A stretch of 64,000 bases of DNA, taken from Aspergillus flavus. Lineage: Eukaryota; Ascomycota; Eurotiomycetes; Eurotiales; Aspergillaceae. The stretch lies in assembly GCF_009017415.1 (NCBI RefSeq), contig NC_092409.1:1922001-1986000 (forward strand). The letters run 5' to 3'. Under the pieces are notes generated by a model, which saw only the letters and a program-made list of their open reading frames with translations, was not told where the DNA came from and did not search any database. Shown here one piece after another: positions 11,176 through 22,229 of the stretch. The position numbers and the translations under genes were made by a program. Position 1 is the stretch's first letter, and every line of letters begins with the position of its first letter.

Positions 11176-12378
11176 CTAGTCATGATCTTTTTGTTGTGTT
11201 GCAAAATCTGCCGTTGACAACGCCTGATCATCTTCAACATGTCCGGCGAGACGTCTAGCAGATGTTGATGAGGCAGAACTGTGCCCCAGTTCGCTTGTTG
11301 GATGGTACTCGGCAGAGTCATATAGGCGCACGACGTCCTTTTGGGGAGGGCTCACGAGTACTTTCCTAGTGCCCTTCCCAACAGAGTCATCTTCTGATTC
11401 TGACGCGACCTCCTCATCCAGCCCGGCCAACAAGGCATGATGGTGATCATGCCTGTCGTCCATGACGTCGTCAACCTCACTCTCTTCTAGCATTTCATGC
11501 GATGGCTTCTTGATGAATATATCGATGATGTAATATTGAATCGCATTCATGATTACCGGGAAAAGCAACATCACAAAGATGATTTGAACGGCTGTGTTAC
11601 CCTCGGTCCATCGCAGTGCCCAGTCACCCACCTTGACAATAAATGGCAGCAGTTGAATCAGGAAGAAGACACATATCTTCATTCCCAAAAGTCCCACAAA
11701 GTATATCATAGACTGTTTGAACCACCATGTCGCTCGTGGCGGACGACCGTAGTTTCCAGACTTAATAGACTCCGGGGGATCTGCAAGCGGTGTGTAAAGA
11801 GCCAGACGGTTCAGAATGTGGAGGATGAAAATGAGTATCGGTATCCCGAGAGTAGTCTGCGATTAACATTAGCCAGTCGCTAAGAAGAAATAGATGAACG
11901 GAACTGAGGAACTTACATCGATCCCTAGGTTCAGTATATAGAAAGAACATGGGTTCGGTTTGTACTCGCTCGTGATCTCTAATTGACCGGCCGAGAACAT
12001 AGACATGAGCAGATTCGCCAGATGTAGCATAGCCGATCCGAAGACCTGCTTAGAAACATCGAACGCCCACACTTTTAAAGGTCGCTGAGGTCTTTCCCTC
12101 CACCTCTTATAGACAAGGGATAGAAGTGCCAACGCTCCGAGAGCGACTTGCACCAGAAGAGAGAAAGGACCTAATAGCCTGCACTCCCCGGTGTCATCGT
12201 TATCTCCGCTTGGATCTGGGCCTGCCAGGGGGAAAGGAATAGTTTGAGAAGTTGGAGTCGACATTGGTGTTGCGAGAGTGCTAGAAACAAAGTCCAGGTT
12301 GCCAGCGGAAACGCCGCTGATGAAACTTGTGGTAGTAATCGCCACAGTGGCTATCGAAGTAAACGTTGAGACAGACAT
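11176..12378 (-). CDS. STIMATE-family vacuolar/ER membrane protein
   Basis: The model is complement(join(11176..11856, 11917..12378)), 380 residues. There are five likely membrane helices: about 68-91 (LLVQVALGALALLSLV), 105-130, 141-172 (GIPILIFILHILNRL), 205-228 (GLLGMKICVFFLIQLLPFIV) and 242-268 (IIFVMLLFPVIMNAIQYYII). The C-terminus is long, acidic and His/Ser-rich with an HDHHHALL patch. This architecture matches fungal 'vacuolar membrane proteins' of the STIMATE (TMEM110-like) family; animal relatives regulate ER-plasma membrane calcium contacts. The start is ATG 12378, because the frame extends upstream only through a TTG. The Ser/Thr-rich first 60 residues are probably lumenal or extracellular. 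The one intron is 60 nt. The exact role in fungi is not inferable here. Confidence 0.82.
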
Positions 12379-13221
12379 GGCCGGCTTATCTCTATCCTTA
12401 ATGGAAGATGTGTTGGGTAGAATGGCTGGAATGAGGGTCAATAAGTGTGAGGAGTTTCAAAACAAGGCGGCTAGGGTGAGTGATATGAAGTCGTCCGCTC
12501 ATGTAAAAGAAGGCTCCCTATACAACGGAGGAAGCCCGCTTAACGCACATACGGACAAGTATCGCTGTGAAAACCGGTGGACTTGACATGTATGATTGTC
12601 AACGCAGGAAAGTGCTCCTTTACCAGCAAGGAGCCTGAGCCAGCCAGGTGGGTTTTACAGTTATCTGAGAATGGGGAACAGAAACATAGTGGGAGAAGCG
12701 GCGGTGCCAGGACGAGACACCGCCCCCGCCCGTGAGCGGAGCTATCCACTAGTTCCCAACTTTTGGGTTAGTCCAAGGCGGCTAAACCGCTAGCATCTTC
12801 AGGTTGAGGATACTCACTAGACCCTTGATGGATCGGTTCATAGTTAATCTGTTTCGCATTGATCCCTTCAATAATCGACAAGGCGGCTAGAGGCCAAATT
12901 ACTTCGTACAATTTTCTGACTAATATTTCTACGTATTAGTTTTTTCCTGCCTTCTGGACCCCTATTCAATTTGTGATTATGTCTAATTAGTTCTGAATTG
13001 AAGTGGATATGCGGGTCTATCTTAGAAAAATGATCCCAATATATATTCAACGGAGAAACCATCATTATCTAAGATAGCGTTTCCCGTATAAGATAGGTAT
13101 TGAAAGAGTATGGTCCATTTCCGTTGTTGTGTCTTTCATATAAATGCGAATCCACCGGAGCAAGGAATGGCAACACCTGCGATATCCTAGATCTCGTCCA
13201 TTCAACAACATAAACCATGCC
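12379..13221. other. Intergenic without recognisable gene
   Basis: This 843-bp region lies between the start of the STIMATE-type gene and the stop of snu13. It carries the promoter of the former and the 3' flank of the latter. The snu13-proximal half (about 12880-13090) is A/T-rich. No RNA gene or conserved frame is seen. Confidence 0.5.
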
Positions 13222-13693
13222 TTAGATCATGAGCCTCTCAACCTTGTCCTTGATGGTCCGGATCTGTCCCATGAGGTCGCTAGCCTCGTTGGTGGTGATG
13301 CTAGCAGCGATCACCGGACGAGAGACACCGGTCGCCCGGCCCAGAGCAAGCTTGCTGGGCACGAAGACATACGGAGTATTCTTGTCTTCACAAAGAAGGG
13401 GGATGTGCAAAAGGATAGCGAGAGGATTGGTGTCCGCAGCGAGGATGACGATTTCAGAGGTACCACGATTGAGTGTCTTGGTCGCTTCGTTTGCTCCCTT
13501 CTTCAGCTGACGGTAGTGAGAAGCCTGCTGCACAAGGTCCAGGAGGTTCTGGGTGAGGCTCTCGTCGGCCAGAGGCCAAGCTACAAAGTAATAGAGACAT
13601 TAGTTCCTGATCGGAAAGCGCTCAATCGGGGGACAAATCCAGCTACAACAGATAGCAAGACCCGTACTCACCGGCATTAGGTTCTCCAGACAT
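13222..13693 (-). CDS. snu13: Snu13 (15.5K), U4/U6.U5 tri-snRNP and box C/D snoRNP protein
   Basis: Snu13 binds the kink-turn of U4 snRNA and of box C/D snoRNAs including U3, nucleating both particles. The model is complement(join(13222..13580, 13672..13693)), 126 residues, the same length as yeast Snu13. The 22-nt first exon gives MSGEPNA and splices in phase into [20 protein letters not shown]. The L7Ae-type RNA-binding core is plain: [43 protein letters not shown] (split here only by my quoting), and the terminal [17 protein letters not shown]-like residues before the beta strand are the k-turn contacts. The intron is 91 nt. A TACGGAGTA 9-mer falls inside the NTPYVF codons. Sister minus-strand gene SF3B6 lies upstream. 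Confidence 0.96.
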
Positions 13694-14893
13694 GGTTTCG
13701 TAAAGACTACTGGCTTCTCACGGAGGAGTGGCTCACGCAAAGGATCACTGCCGTCTTGCAGATCTGTATGCTTGAAAAGATGGTTTGAGAGAACACTGTT
13801 CGGTCGAGAAAATCTTGAGAAAAATTACTGGTGGGGCGCTACTTGATCTAACCTTTTAGGGAAATATACTTAATGCCTTATCCTACAGGCAGACACAATA
13901 CAAGGCTTCAAAGGGTTGCATGTCTACTCCGTACTAATCAATTCTTTTATCAATTTATTTATTCCCTTGGGGTTTTGTTCTTCTAGAATCTTCTCCTATG
14001 ATCTTTATCGGCGACTTGATTGACTTTGCACTTCTAAGAGGAAGACGAAACCCTCCCAACATATTTTATTCAACGGTAATTGATCCCGTACTGAGCATGA
14101 CTTATGCATAGTGTGAAAGACGACGCCTTGTACGGGGTATGGAGGTGAGGTTGAACAAGGGTTTTGTCACCTTCGATACTACAGGTACCGCACTGCTCCT
14201 ATGACGATGGCACCTTGACAAGACTCCAAGTCTCCAACCATGACATGAAATATAGTCGCATGCCCTACCATCAAAACTGACGAATAAGGTGTGGGTACAT
14301 ACCCGTATTACAGTTGCCCAACTGTCCAAGCCTCTCCTAAGGCCCTCTAGACTAACTGAAATAAGCTTACGCGGATCTGTCAGGGGAGCCCTCTGCCCGA
14401 TCATGCAGACCGCATGATCTTCAGATTAGATCTACACTCCATGGGGTAAACATCATGTAACAGCCAGTTGATTCGGGAACCCGTTTCTTTTGCGATTCCC
14501 TAGGTATTAGGCATGTAGATCGCCTCATCTACTGGCTCCCAAGTTCCACTGTATGTATTGTTTTTAAAGATGGACAATAAACTGGTCTCATAGGTTAACC
14601 GCGACAGCCCACAGTGGCCGGCGATCGAGAGCGATTATATTGATAGTAGCTAATAACCGGCCGGAATGGTGGAACTGACCCAGCCTGAAAGATCCCATCC
14701 TGTATCGTTTCTCTGGTCAATAGCCAGAGGATATCATTCAACCCGTCGGCCACCCTCGTACTAGTATCCATGAATAAGAGTCACGAAACCCATAAGACTA
14801 AAACGCCAGAAACCCCACAACCAACCCATGATAATACGCAGCCAGATGCCTGCAAAGGGTACACAGAGAAAAGCAAGAAAAAGAATCGTAACG
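13694..14893. other. Intergenic without recognisable gene
   Basis: This 1.2-kb region lies between the snu13 start and the SF3B6 stop. It holds the snu13 promoter and one TACTCCGTA copy at 13925-13933. A 100-residue minus-strand frame (14102-14404) has no recognisable motif and I regard it as chance. No tRNA-like arms were found. Confidence 0.5.
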
Positions 14894-15633
14894 TCATTCT
14901 ATACCGTGCTGCTGTTTAAGACGTTCCAAATTCTCTTGCCTTTCCGCCAGGTCCTCTTTCGATTTGAGCATTTTCTCTGGCTGGTGGTATAGTACTAAGA
15001 GTAAAGGGTCAGCCAAGCCTCACCTCTACTAAGTAGAGTATGTCCAATCCAATACGTACCGACGAGGTATCTGTTCTGGAAGTTGAATCCATTGAGCTTA
15101 TCGCATGCCTGTTTGGCGTCGTGGACGTCTTCGTATACTACAAATGCAGTGCCCTTCGAGTTGTTCGCAATTCCCTGACGTATTTGTCTAGAGACAGAAG
15201 GTTAGTCTACATACGAACAATGGGGAAAATTTTTATGCTTCCTTTCCGACTAGCATACCTGATAGGACCGAACTTGCCAAAAAGGTCGAATAGTTGCTCA
15301 GCAGTTACGTTGTAGCTATACAAACAGCCTCTTTATTAGCTTTCTGTCCTCAAATCATGCATATATCCTACTCTCGAGATTATCAAACACGCTAGACATG
15401 CAATGTTCGGCTATGGTAGGCTAGCTTATCACGACGGATGAACATACTTGAGGTTCTTGACAAAGAGAATCCTAACCGCTGTTAGTACGTTGGATGAGCC
15501 TAACAGGGCACAAATGAGGCTCCGAACGCGTAGATGATAGTTACGCTATCGGGCAAATCCATATTAACGCAGGAGGGGCAGATTTGTTCGTGATAACTTA
15601 CCGATTGGCTTCGGGGGCGAGCTTCCGGCTCAT
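14894..15633 (-). CDS. SF3B6 / p14, branch-site protein of the U2 snRNP SF3b complex
   Basis: The protein is a small single-RRM subunit of SF3b that sits near the branch adenosine during spliceosome assembly. The model is complement(join(14894..14994, 15060..15187, 15259..15315, 15448..15471, 15602..15633)), 113 residues in five small exons (101, 128, 57, 24 and 32 nt). Spliced translation starts [23 protein letters not shown]2 is RILFVKNL and RNP1-like is [11 protein letters not shown]. It ends [14 protein letters not shown], matching the family closely. Every splice junction is GT-AG and phase-consistent. The intron-rich structure means no single long frame reveals the gene. Saccharomyces lacks this subunit while filamentous fungi keep it. 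Confidence 0.93.
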
Positions 15634-16619
15634 TCTCGGGTGGGACAGTGATGGTCCTAAAATTTGGTAGGGCGATAAATTGTGTCGAGTAGATACCCAA
15701 CGGGACTGGGATCGTTCTTTTAGAAAGAAGAAAGAAGAATAGGAAGAAGAGAGAGTCACTGAACCGTGATGACCACGAGGTCGGAAACGGGGGATGCCTT
15801 TCCTGATTAGGACTAGGGCCCCGGAGGAGCCTCACTTTGTTAGTTCCTCGTGAAGACAAGCATTACCAGAAACACTACGGATCTACACTTCTAAAAGACG
15901 AGGAATTCGTAGCAGCAGGGATTGACAACAGGACCCTGGAGCCAAAATACCCAGGAGAGAGTTCATGTAGTTTTCTCGCTGTATAAATCAAAGACACAAT
16001 CCACCTAACCAGTTGTGCTCTGCTATCTAGTACCATTTGGCCGCAAACGATAGGCAGATATGATGATGGCCTGAAGGCTGAGGCAGACTTACGGCGCCGC
16101 GCCCGCCTTGCCTTCACTCGCGCTCTCCTCTTCGGCCTCCCGTCGCCGCAATTCACATCTTCTCCATCCCACACCTCACCCCATCAACTACTTTCACTGC
16201 GCGCTATCCAATCGTTTATTTTCCCTTATTCCCTTAGAGCTCTGCTGTTCCTGCAGTGTCTTTCTTAGTTCTGGCCGCACCCGCGGTGCGTCCCCGGTGC
16301 TGCGTCCTCCCGCCGCTCTCGACTAGTCGGCAGACTGAACTTCCCCCCTCAACCTCCCAGTGTTCCGCCGTGCGACTCTTCTCCGTCAACCTATCTTCTT
16401 ACTCAACACCGATCATCGCACCCCGCTTCGGATATCATTATATTACCCAGCGCGCGCCGTTCGTTTCGCCAGGAATGACTCTCCATTTGCCTGCGGTGGC
16501 CTCTCTATAGCCCGTGTGGTCGTTACATCCCCGCTTTGCCCGCTTGCCGCAAAATACCTTGTCACCTCCGGTTTTATCTCTGCGCCCTGTCCCCTTTCAC
16601 TCTATATCTCAGCTTCAAT
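15634..16619. promoter_or_regulatory. Divergent promoter region between the SF3B6 gene and jhd1
   Basis: These 986 bp separate divergent starts. The jhd1 side (about 16110-16615) is strongly pyrimidine-rich on the upper strand, indicating a long 5' leader. Several small upstream frames could be uORFs but none is individually convincing. A basic 99-residue minus-strand frame at 15875-16174 lacks family features. Confidence 0.5.
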
Positions 16620-19600
16620 ATGATTACTGCTACTTCATTCTTAAATCACTCGGGCAGTCGACCGCCACGCTATCGCACTCCTTCGCCTCCGCGACGCGCC
16701 GTTGAGCCAATTTCTCCCTGCACAACCGGCGATACTCGAGCTTCGTGGGTCGACCGCGGCGCACCTAGAGTTGCGAACTTTGATCGCAACCATTTCACAC
16801 ATAATAACAGTCGATATGCTGCCGCGGATAACGTGTCTCATCAGAGATCCGGCCATGGTAGGTCAAGTTCAACGATCGACACCCTTGCGACTATCGCTCT
16901 CGCAACGAGTCCTACTTTTGCACCTCTATCCTACCGCCCTCCGTCTCAGAATTCTACATCGACCATGTCACTTTTCCCGCCAGAGCCCGTCGACTTCGCA
17001 GAGCGTCCGGCTAAACGCCCACGGTCGGAAAAAGATTCTTCTCCATCTCATCAGCATCGTATGGGCGCAATACCTGATCCAAGCCCGCCATCAGCTTTCG
17101 ACAGCATGAAAACAGATGCGGAGCTATTGTTGAACTTTGCGAGGCCGTCCAATTTCCATCATACCGCCCCTTCCTCGAAACGAACGAGCATAGACGAGTC
17201 ATATTACCAATATGGAAATGAAGCGAAACGTCATATTAAGGATGGTTTAGGGGCTTCGTACATAGACTTAGTCGAAGATAAATCTACTTACAATACTTCA
17301 GGACACGGTACTCTTCCGCCGTCCAGGATGAGATCTCGATCCGACGGTTCGGCTGTTATTTCTCGGCCCGCCATACATAGTACGCGACCGAACACAAGCT
17401 CCTCCAGCCTTCAGCCAATTATATGGCAGGACGAAGGAGATAGCACAGAGAGCAATTGGATTTCTACAAATGCGGTGGCCAACAATTCTCATTATGATAC
17501 ACAGGCCCCCGCCACCAATGAGCCTCAAATATCGCGAAGCCTTTCTTCCAAGGTGGAAGACGACACAGAGTCTGAAGAGTCTGGCCAGGCAAGTTGTGCT
17601 GCTTGTAATCTCGTCCGAATACCGATGGACACTGGCGAACAAGGCGATGTCACATGGATCAGCTGTGACGGCTGCAAACGCTGGTTTCATATTGTCTGCG
17701 CGGGTTTTAAAAATGACCGCGAAATTCGGACGGTTGACAAGTTTATTTGCCGTGGGTGTCGACCAGTTCACGGACAGACTACCTTTGTTCGCAAGTCTTC
17801 CCGTGCTCGTACTGCTATCGATTATGCTGGTCTTAACCAGGGACTTGTTAAGACCGCTACAGACTCGATGGAGCACCACTATATTGAGCCTATTCGACAA
17901 GGCAAAATCCGCTTTCTACCAGAGAGCTTCCCTCGCATGCGCCCAGAGCTAGTCACGGCTGAGTATTTCGAGCGAGGGAATGGCATGACAGAGCCAATCG
18001 TAATACCAGCCCATTTAAACACCCGGGATCCGGTCTCGACCAGCAGCCCTGATTATGATGCACTCGTCCAAGAAGCTTCTACCCAGGAAATGTTCGACGA
18101 GCTGTTGGAACACACACACGAGGACTGTCAAGGTGTCGAGACTGTGCTTGACTGTGGCCAAGATCAATTAGACATGGTCATTCCCCAGGGCCTCACAGTC
18201 AGAGCGGTTGCAGAGCTATATGGGCTTGAAGAAAGGGTAGAGGTGATAGACGTTAAATCACAGCAAGGCGAAGACAAAAGGTGGACAATGCAGAAATGGG
18301 CCGACTATTATGAAAATGCGGGATCTAAGGTCGTTCGAAACGTCATCAGCCTGGAGGTGTCGCAGAGTAGATTGGGCAGATTGATTCGTCGGCCGAAGAT
18401 CGTGCGTGATCTTGATTTACAAGATTCAGTTTGGCCGGAAGATCTAAAGGCACTTGGGGATTATCCCAAAGTCCAATTTTACTGTCTTATGTCCGTTGCT
18501 GACTGCTACACGGATTTCCACATCGACTTCGGCGGCTCATCAGTATACTATCACATTCTGAAGGGCAAGAAGACATTCTTCTTCATACCGCCTAAGGATA
18601 AACATTTGAAGAAATACGAAGAGTGGTGTAATTCACCTGCCCAAGACTCTACCTTCCTTGGGGACCAAACTAAGGAATGTTATCGGGTTGATCTTTCTGA
18701 AGGGGACACAATGTTGATTCCCTCCGGCTGGATCCATGCCGTGTGGACTCCCAAGGACAGCTTAGTTATCGGAGGCAATTTCCTTACAAGACTGAACTAT
18801 GGGATGCAGATTAAAATTGCCAAGATTGAAAAGGATACAAAGGTCCCAAGGAAATTCCGATACCCGTTCTTTCAGAAAATCCAATGGTATGCAGCTTTGA
18901 AGTATCTTGAAGACGACCCCATTCCCCAAAGTGTATTGGATGCCTTCGCGCAGGACGAGAATTATCGTTTCCATCGAGATTACCCCATCTATTACGAATT
19001 CGGAGAACGGACAAACACAGCGCCTCTCGGATCACCGTATCATAATACGCGCTTCTACTCGCAAGCTGAGTTAGAGGGATTACCAGACCTTGCGAAGTAT
19101 CTCCTTCGGACTGCTTTGATCGCTGGCTCTTACATTGTTGAAGGGGTGACGGCGGACGGTAGGAACGCAATCAAGCGATCAATTCCGAAAGGTGTTGGAG
19201 ATCCGATTGATACTGTTAGAAAATTCGGCATCTGGGTCGCTTGGAAGCGTGGTAATGAAAAAGCTGCTCAATGGACACGACCTGGTGTCGTTGAAAGCAA
19301 CGCCAAACTCAGTCTCACAGAGAAAAAGTCTGCTGGTCGACCTAGTCGCCGTTCAGAACGTAATATGGACAACCAACGCATGTACGCAGAGAGACAGGCT
19401 GTGCAGAGACCCCTAGAACAACATCGTGAAACTTCCAATGGGGTCTCCGGTAGTAGCACCTCGGTACCACCAAGCATCGTCGTTCCTACACCTCTCATCT
19501 CTTCGGGTAGCGGGGTGAAAGAGGAGAATGTTTCCAAGCCTCGAAACATTCATCGGGGTTCTGGACTAGGTCCCAAGCGGGTTGCCTGTGATGCTTGTCG

Positions 19601-20920
19601 CAAAAGAAGGATCCGATGCCATCATAAAGATGAACAAAGTGACCCAACGCCAACGAAGCAAATGACGGTTGGTGTCTTCGCTGGAAGCCAATCATCCCTG
19701 GCACATGATGCCGCATCTGCGCTGAGCTCTTTGGCAGCAATTGCATCTGAAGCAGGTCTTCAAGATGGAAATGGTGGATTGGACCGATTCGAAACTGCTG
19801 GAAAGTACGGGCCGACTGTTATGGGTACACCGCATACAGTGACTAACAAGCTAAACGACATTAGCCCTGATGGGATCAATGCAGGGAAGAAAGGGCGTAG
19901 CAAGGCTTGTGATGATTGTCGAAAGAGCAAGGTATGCCGCTGCGCAACCCCCGTTGTGTATATTACTTATTAACTGGTTGTGTATAGCGGCGATGTATCC
20001 ATGATGAGTATGGGAGAATTGACCCTGTCAAAGCTCAAGAACGGTCGAAACCGCGAGCTGCAGCTTCTGCCAAAAGGCCCCGGCTCACCGAGGAAAGCTT
20101 TAATCCCACCTCAAAAAGACCGAAGCAAGAAAGCACCTCTCCCATAACAAAGCCGGCGCATGTCAGCCGAGAGGGTGACATAATAGATGCACAGGGAACT
20201 CGACCATCTACCCAGTTATACAAGAAAGGCAATTTCGATGCTATTCCACTGCCGGGGATCTCTCGTGTGGATCAAGGCTTTTCGCAGCAGCCAGACATGG
20301 TAGCTGCAGAAAAGGAAGCGCCCGTGGCGCAAAATTCATATGCATCACCACCTACATTTCAGACAGATGATGTCGTTGCTAAAGAGGTCAACTCAGCCTC
20401 TGTGCCTCAGCCGGCGGTTTCACTTGTGTCGCCGCCAACTTCCTTGGCAGATGAGACTGATGTCCTCCAAGACCATGCCGATGCTGAGGGAGAGCATTCT
20501 ACGGTCCTTCAAACACCGACATCCAATGCTCGTCACTCTTCCCGTCAACCGCGTCATGTAGATCGATACATGCCTGAGGTCCATGTTGTCAAGCCGTCGA
20601 AGTCATCTGTACACACACCAAATGCACGTCGCCCATCGTTCGGCGCGTCAAGCACTAGCACGCATAGAACTACTCCTGGTCCATCGTCGGGTTCGAAGAA
20701 GTCTTCGTCACGTCCGTCGTCATCACACGCAAAGACTCCAACCGCTGATAAGAAAATTGACCGGCATGCCACGTTGACGTCCCCTGGTCAGACCAGCAAG
20801 CATATGAAGCGTGAGCGAACGACTGGGGCAGACGGTGAGCCAGATGCTGAGAGCATGCGTTTAATCCGCGAACTTCAAGAACAGGAATTTGGCCTACGAA
20901 AGCGAGCCACGAGAGCGTAA
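16620..20920 (+). CDS. jhd1: JmjC domain histone demethylase Jhd1 (KDM2-like) with PHD finger
   Basis: JHD1/KDM2-type enzymes demethylate histone H3 lysine 36 using Fe(II) and 2-oxoglutarate. The model is join(16620..19931, 19988..20920), 1414 residues, with one 56-nt intron. ATG 16620 is the first ATG of the frame. The Ser/Pro-rich N-terminus is probably disordered. A PHD-type zinc finger spans about 323-380 (SCAACN ... CDGCKRWFHIVCAGF ... FICRGC). The JmjC domain spans about 600-730: HIDFGG gives Fe ligands His634 and Asp636, GWIHAVWTP gives His706, and YYHILKGKKTFFFIPP binds the cofactor. All three metal ligands are present, so it is probably active. Near residues 990-1107 are two short Cys motifs resembling the first half of a Zn2Cys6 cluster; the intron lies inside the second. 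The C-terminus is low complexity. Confidence 0.94.
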
Positions 20921-22229
20921 AGCAGGCGACTGATTTATGCCATACTCTCCTATGACGGTTTATGAAATTCACTTTCTTTTTTCTTACTTTCCCTTTTTTT
21001 TTTACTTTACTTTTTCTTTCTGTTCTTTCTCTTATCTAGACTACCTCAATCGGGCAACCACTGAAGTTGATATGAATCTGAAAGAATTACACTCGGGTGA
21101 TTTGACTACTTGCTGCCGGGAAACTTGGGAAGGGAGTTTTGAAAGGGTGGGAGTCTCGGACTTCGTTGGGGCTTTAATGCTTTGTGTGATTTGTTTCGGC
21201 GTTCCATCGTCGCCAGGCTGTGACGTTCGTTTGGGGGTTTATCTCATTGCATCAGACGTTATCCTTTGAGCATTTACTTTTTTATCTGTCTGCTCGATTT
21301 GGCGTTATAAGTTGGTACGCTGGGGGATTCCTGATCAAACCGTTGCTCTCATACCTTTGCTTTGTTTCGGTCAAATCCTTCCTACCGTATCTTTTCCCTT
21401 TCCTGCTAGTTTCTTGGGTCTCGTTCAATGAAGTCTTGCTAGCGTTGTCAATCCTTCAGTTGCTCATGCTTTCTTATTTATTCCCTCCCACCTTTGCCTT
21501 TTCATTCCGTCTCTATACCGATCTTCTCTGTCCTGATGTTGCTTGACATAACTCTCTGAATATCCCATCTATTCTTCCGTTAATGGATATATAATTACCG
21601 CGATCCATACTCTTTCAAACAAGATAGGCCTCCGTGTATGCTTTCCTAGCTTTTGCTGTCCGCGACGTCCGATTAGAGTCGAACGCGGATTCCCGCGCCT
21701 TCAGAATCTAGATCCTAGACTTCACGAAATGAGATATCTTTGTTGGCCGCTTCATGATGACCCAAATTCTGCCAAGTTTATATGTGACAAACAGAAAACG
21801 TCCGCCGTTTGTCAATCAAATGTGCCGTAGACCATTAGAACCGGCATATGGACGTCAGTATTGGGACTGCGTTCAATTTTCTACGCTGAGCGATTGAACA
21901 ATAACTCATTTACTAGTAATCGTTTATTCATTGATTCGGTTATCTATGCAGTCCAAGCCCGCTTTCACCTTGTGTAAGAAATCCAGAAATTGCGACCATC
22001 GGTAACTCCATCCAGTGGAGAACTCCTACCAAGCTCCATCGTATGTAGTAGTTGTATACTCATCATCCATCGTAACTCATGCGCTTCAACTCCTTACATC
22101 AAATCAAGGGTCTATACAGTCAGGTATATGTAAGCAGACGGGGTATATCCTATGATATAGAATGGAATCACCAAAGAAAAGAAAAAGTAGCGAACCAAGC
22201 CTTCAGGGCTTGTTAACCCAAGAAATCCT
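20921..22229. other. Intergenic, convergent 3' flanks
   Basis: This 1.3-kb region lies between the jhd1 and Vps62-type stops. The first 600 bp are T-rich on the upper strand (about 20965-21030 and 21260-21520), suiting a long jhd1 3' UTR. A short GC hairpin (CGCGG/CCGCG) lies at about 21684-21697. No gene is recognised. Confidence 0.5.

Noticed and set aside
14102..14404. 100-residue minus-strand frame in the snu13 upstream region
   Set aside because: No recognisable motif and no relation to neighbouring genes.
15875..16174. 99-residue basic minus-strand frame between the SF3B6 gene and jhd1
   Set aside because: Arg-rich composition mirrors the pyrimidine-rich leader of jhd1; no conserved domain or splice support.
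16536..16619. N-terminal extension of Jhd1 beginning at 16536
   Set aside because: That position is TTG, not ATG; the first ATG of the frame is 16620.
21660..21720. Possible minus-strand tRNA with variable arm (GAGTCGAAC, CGCGG/CCGCG hairpin)
   Set aside because: The putative T-arm stem does not pair and no matching acceptor or D arm could be found.
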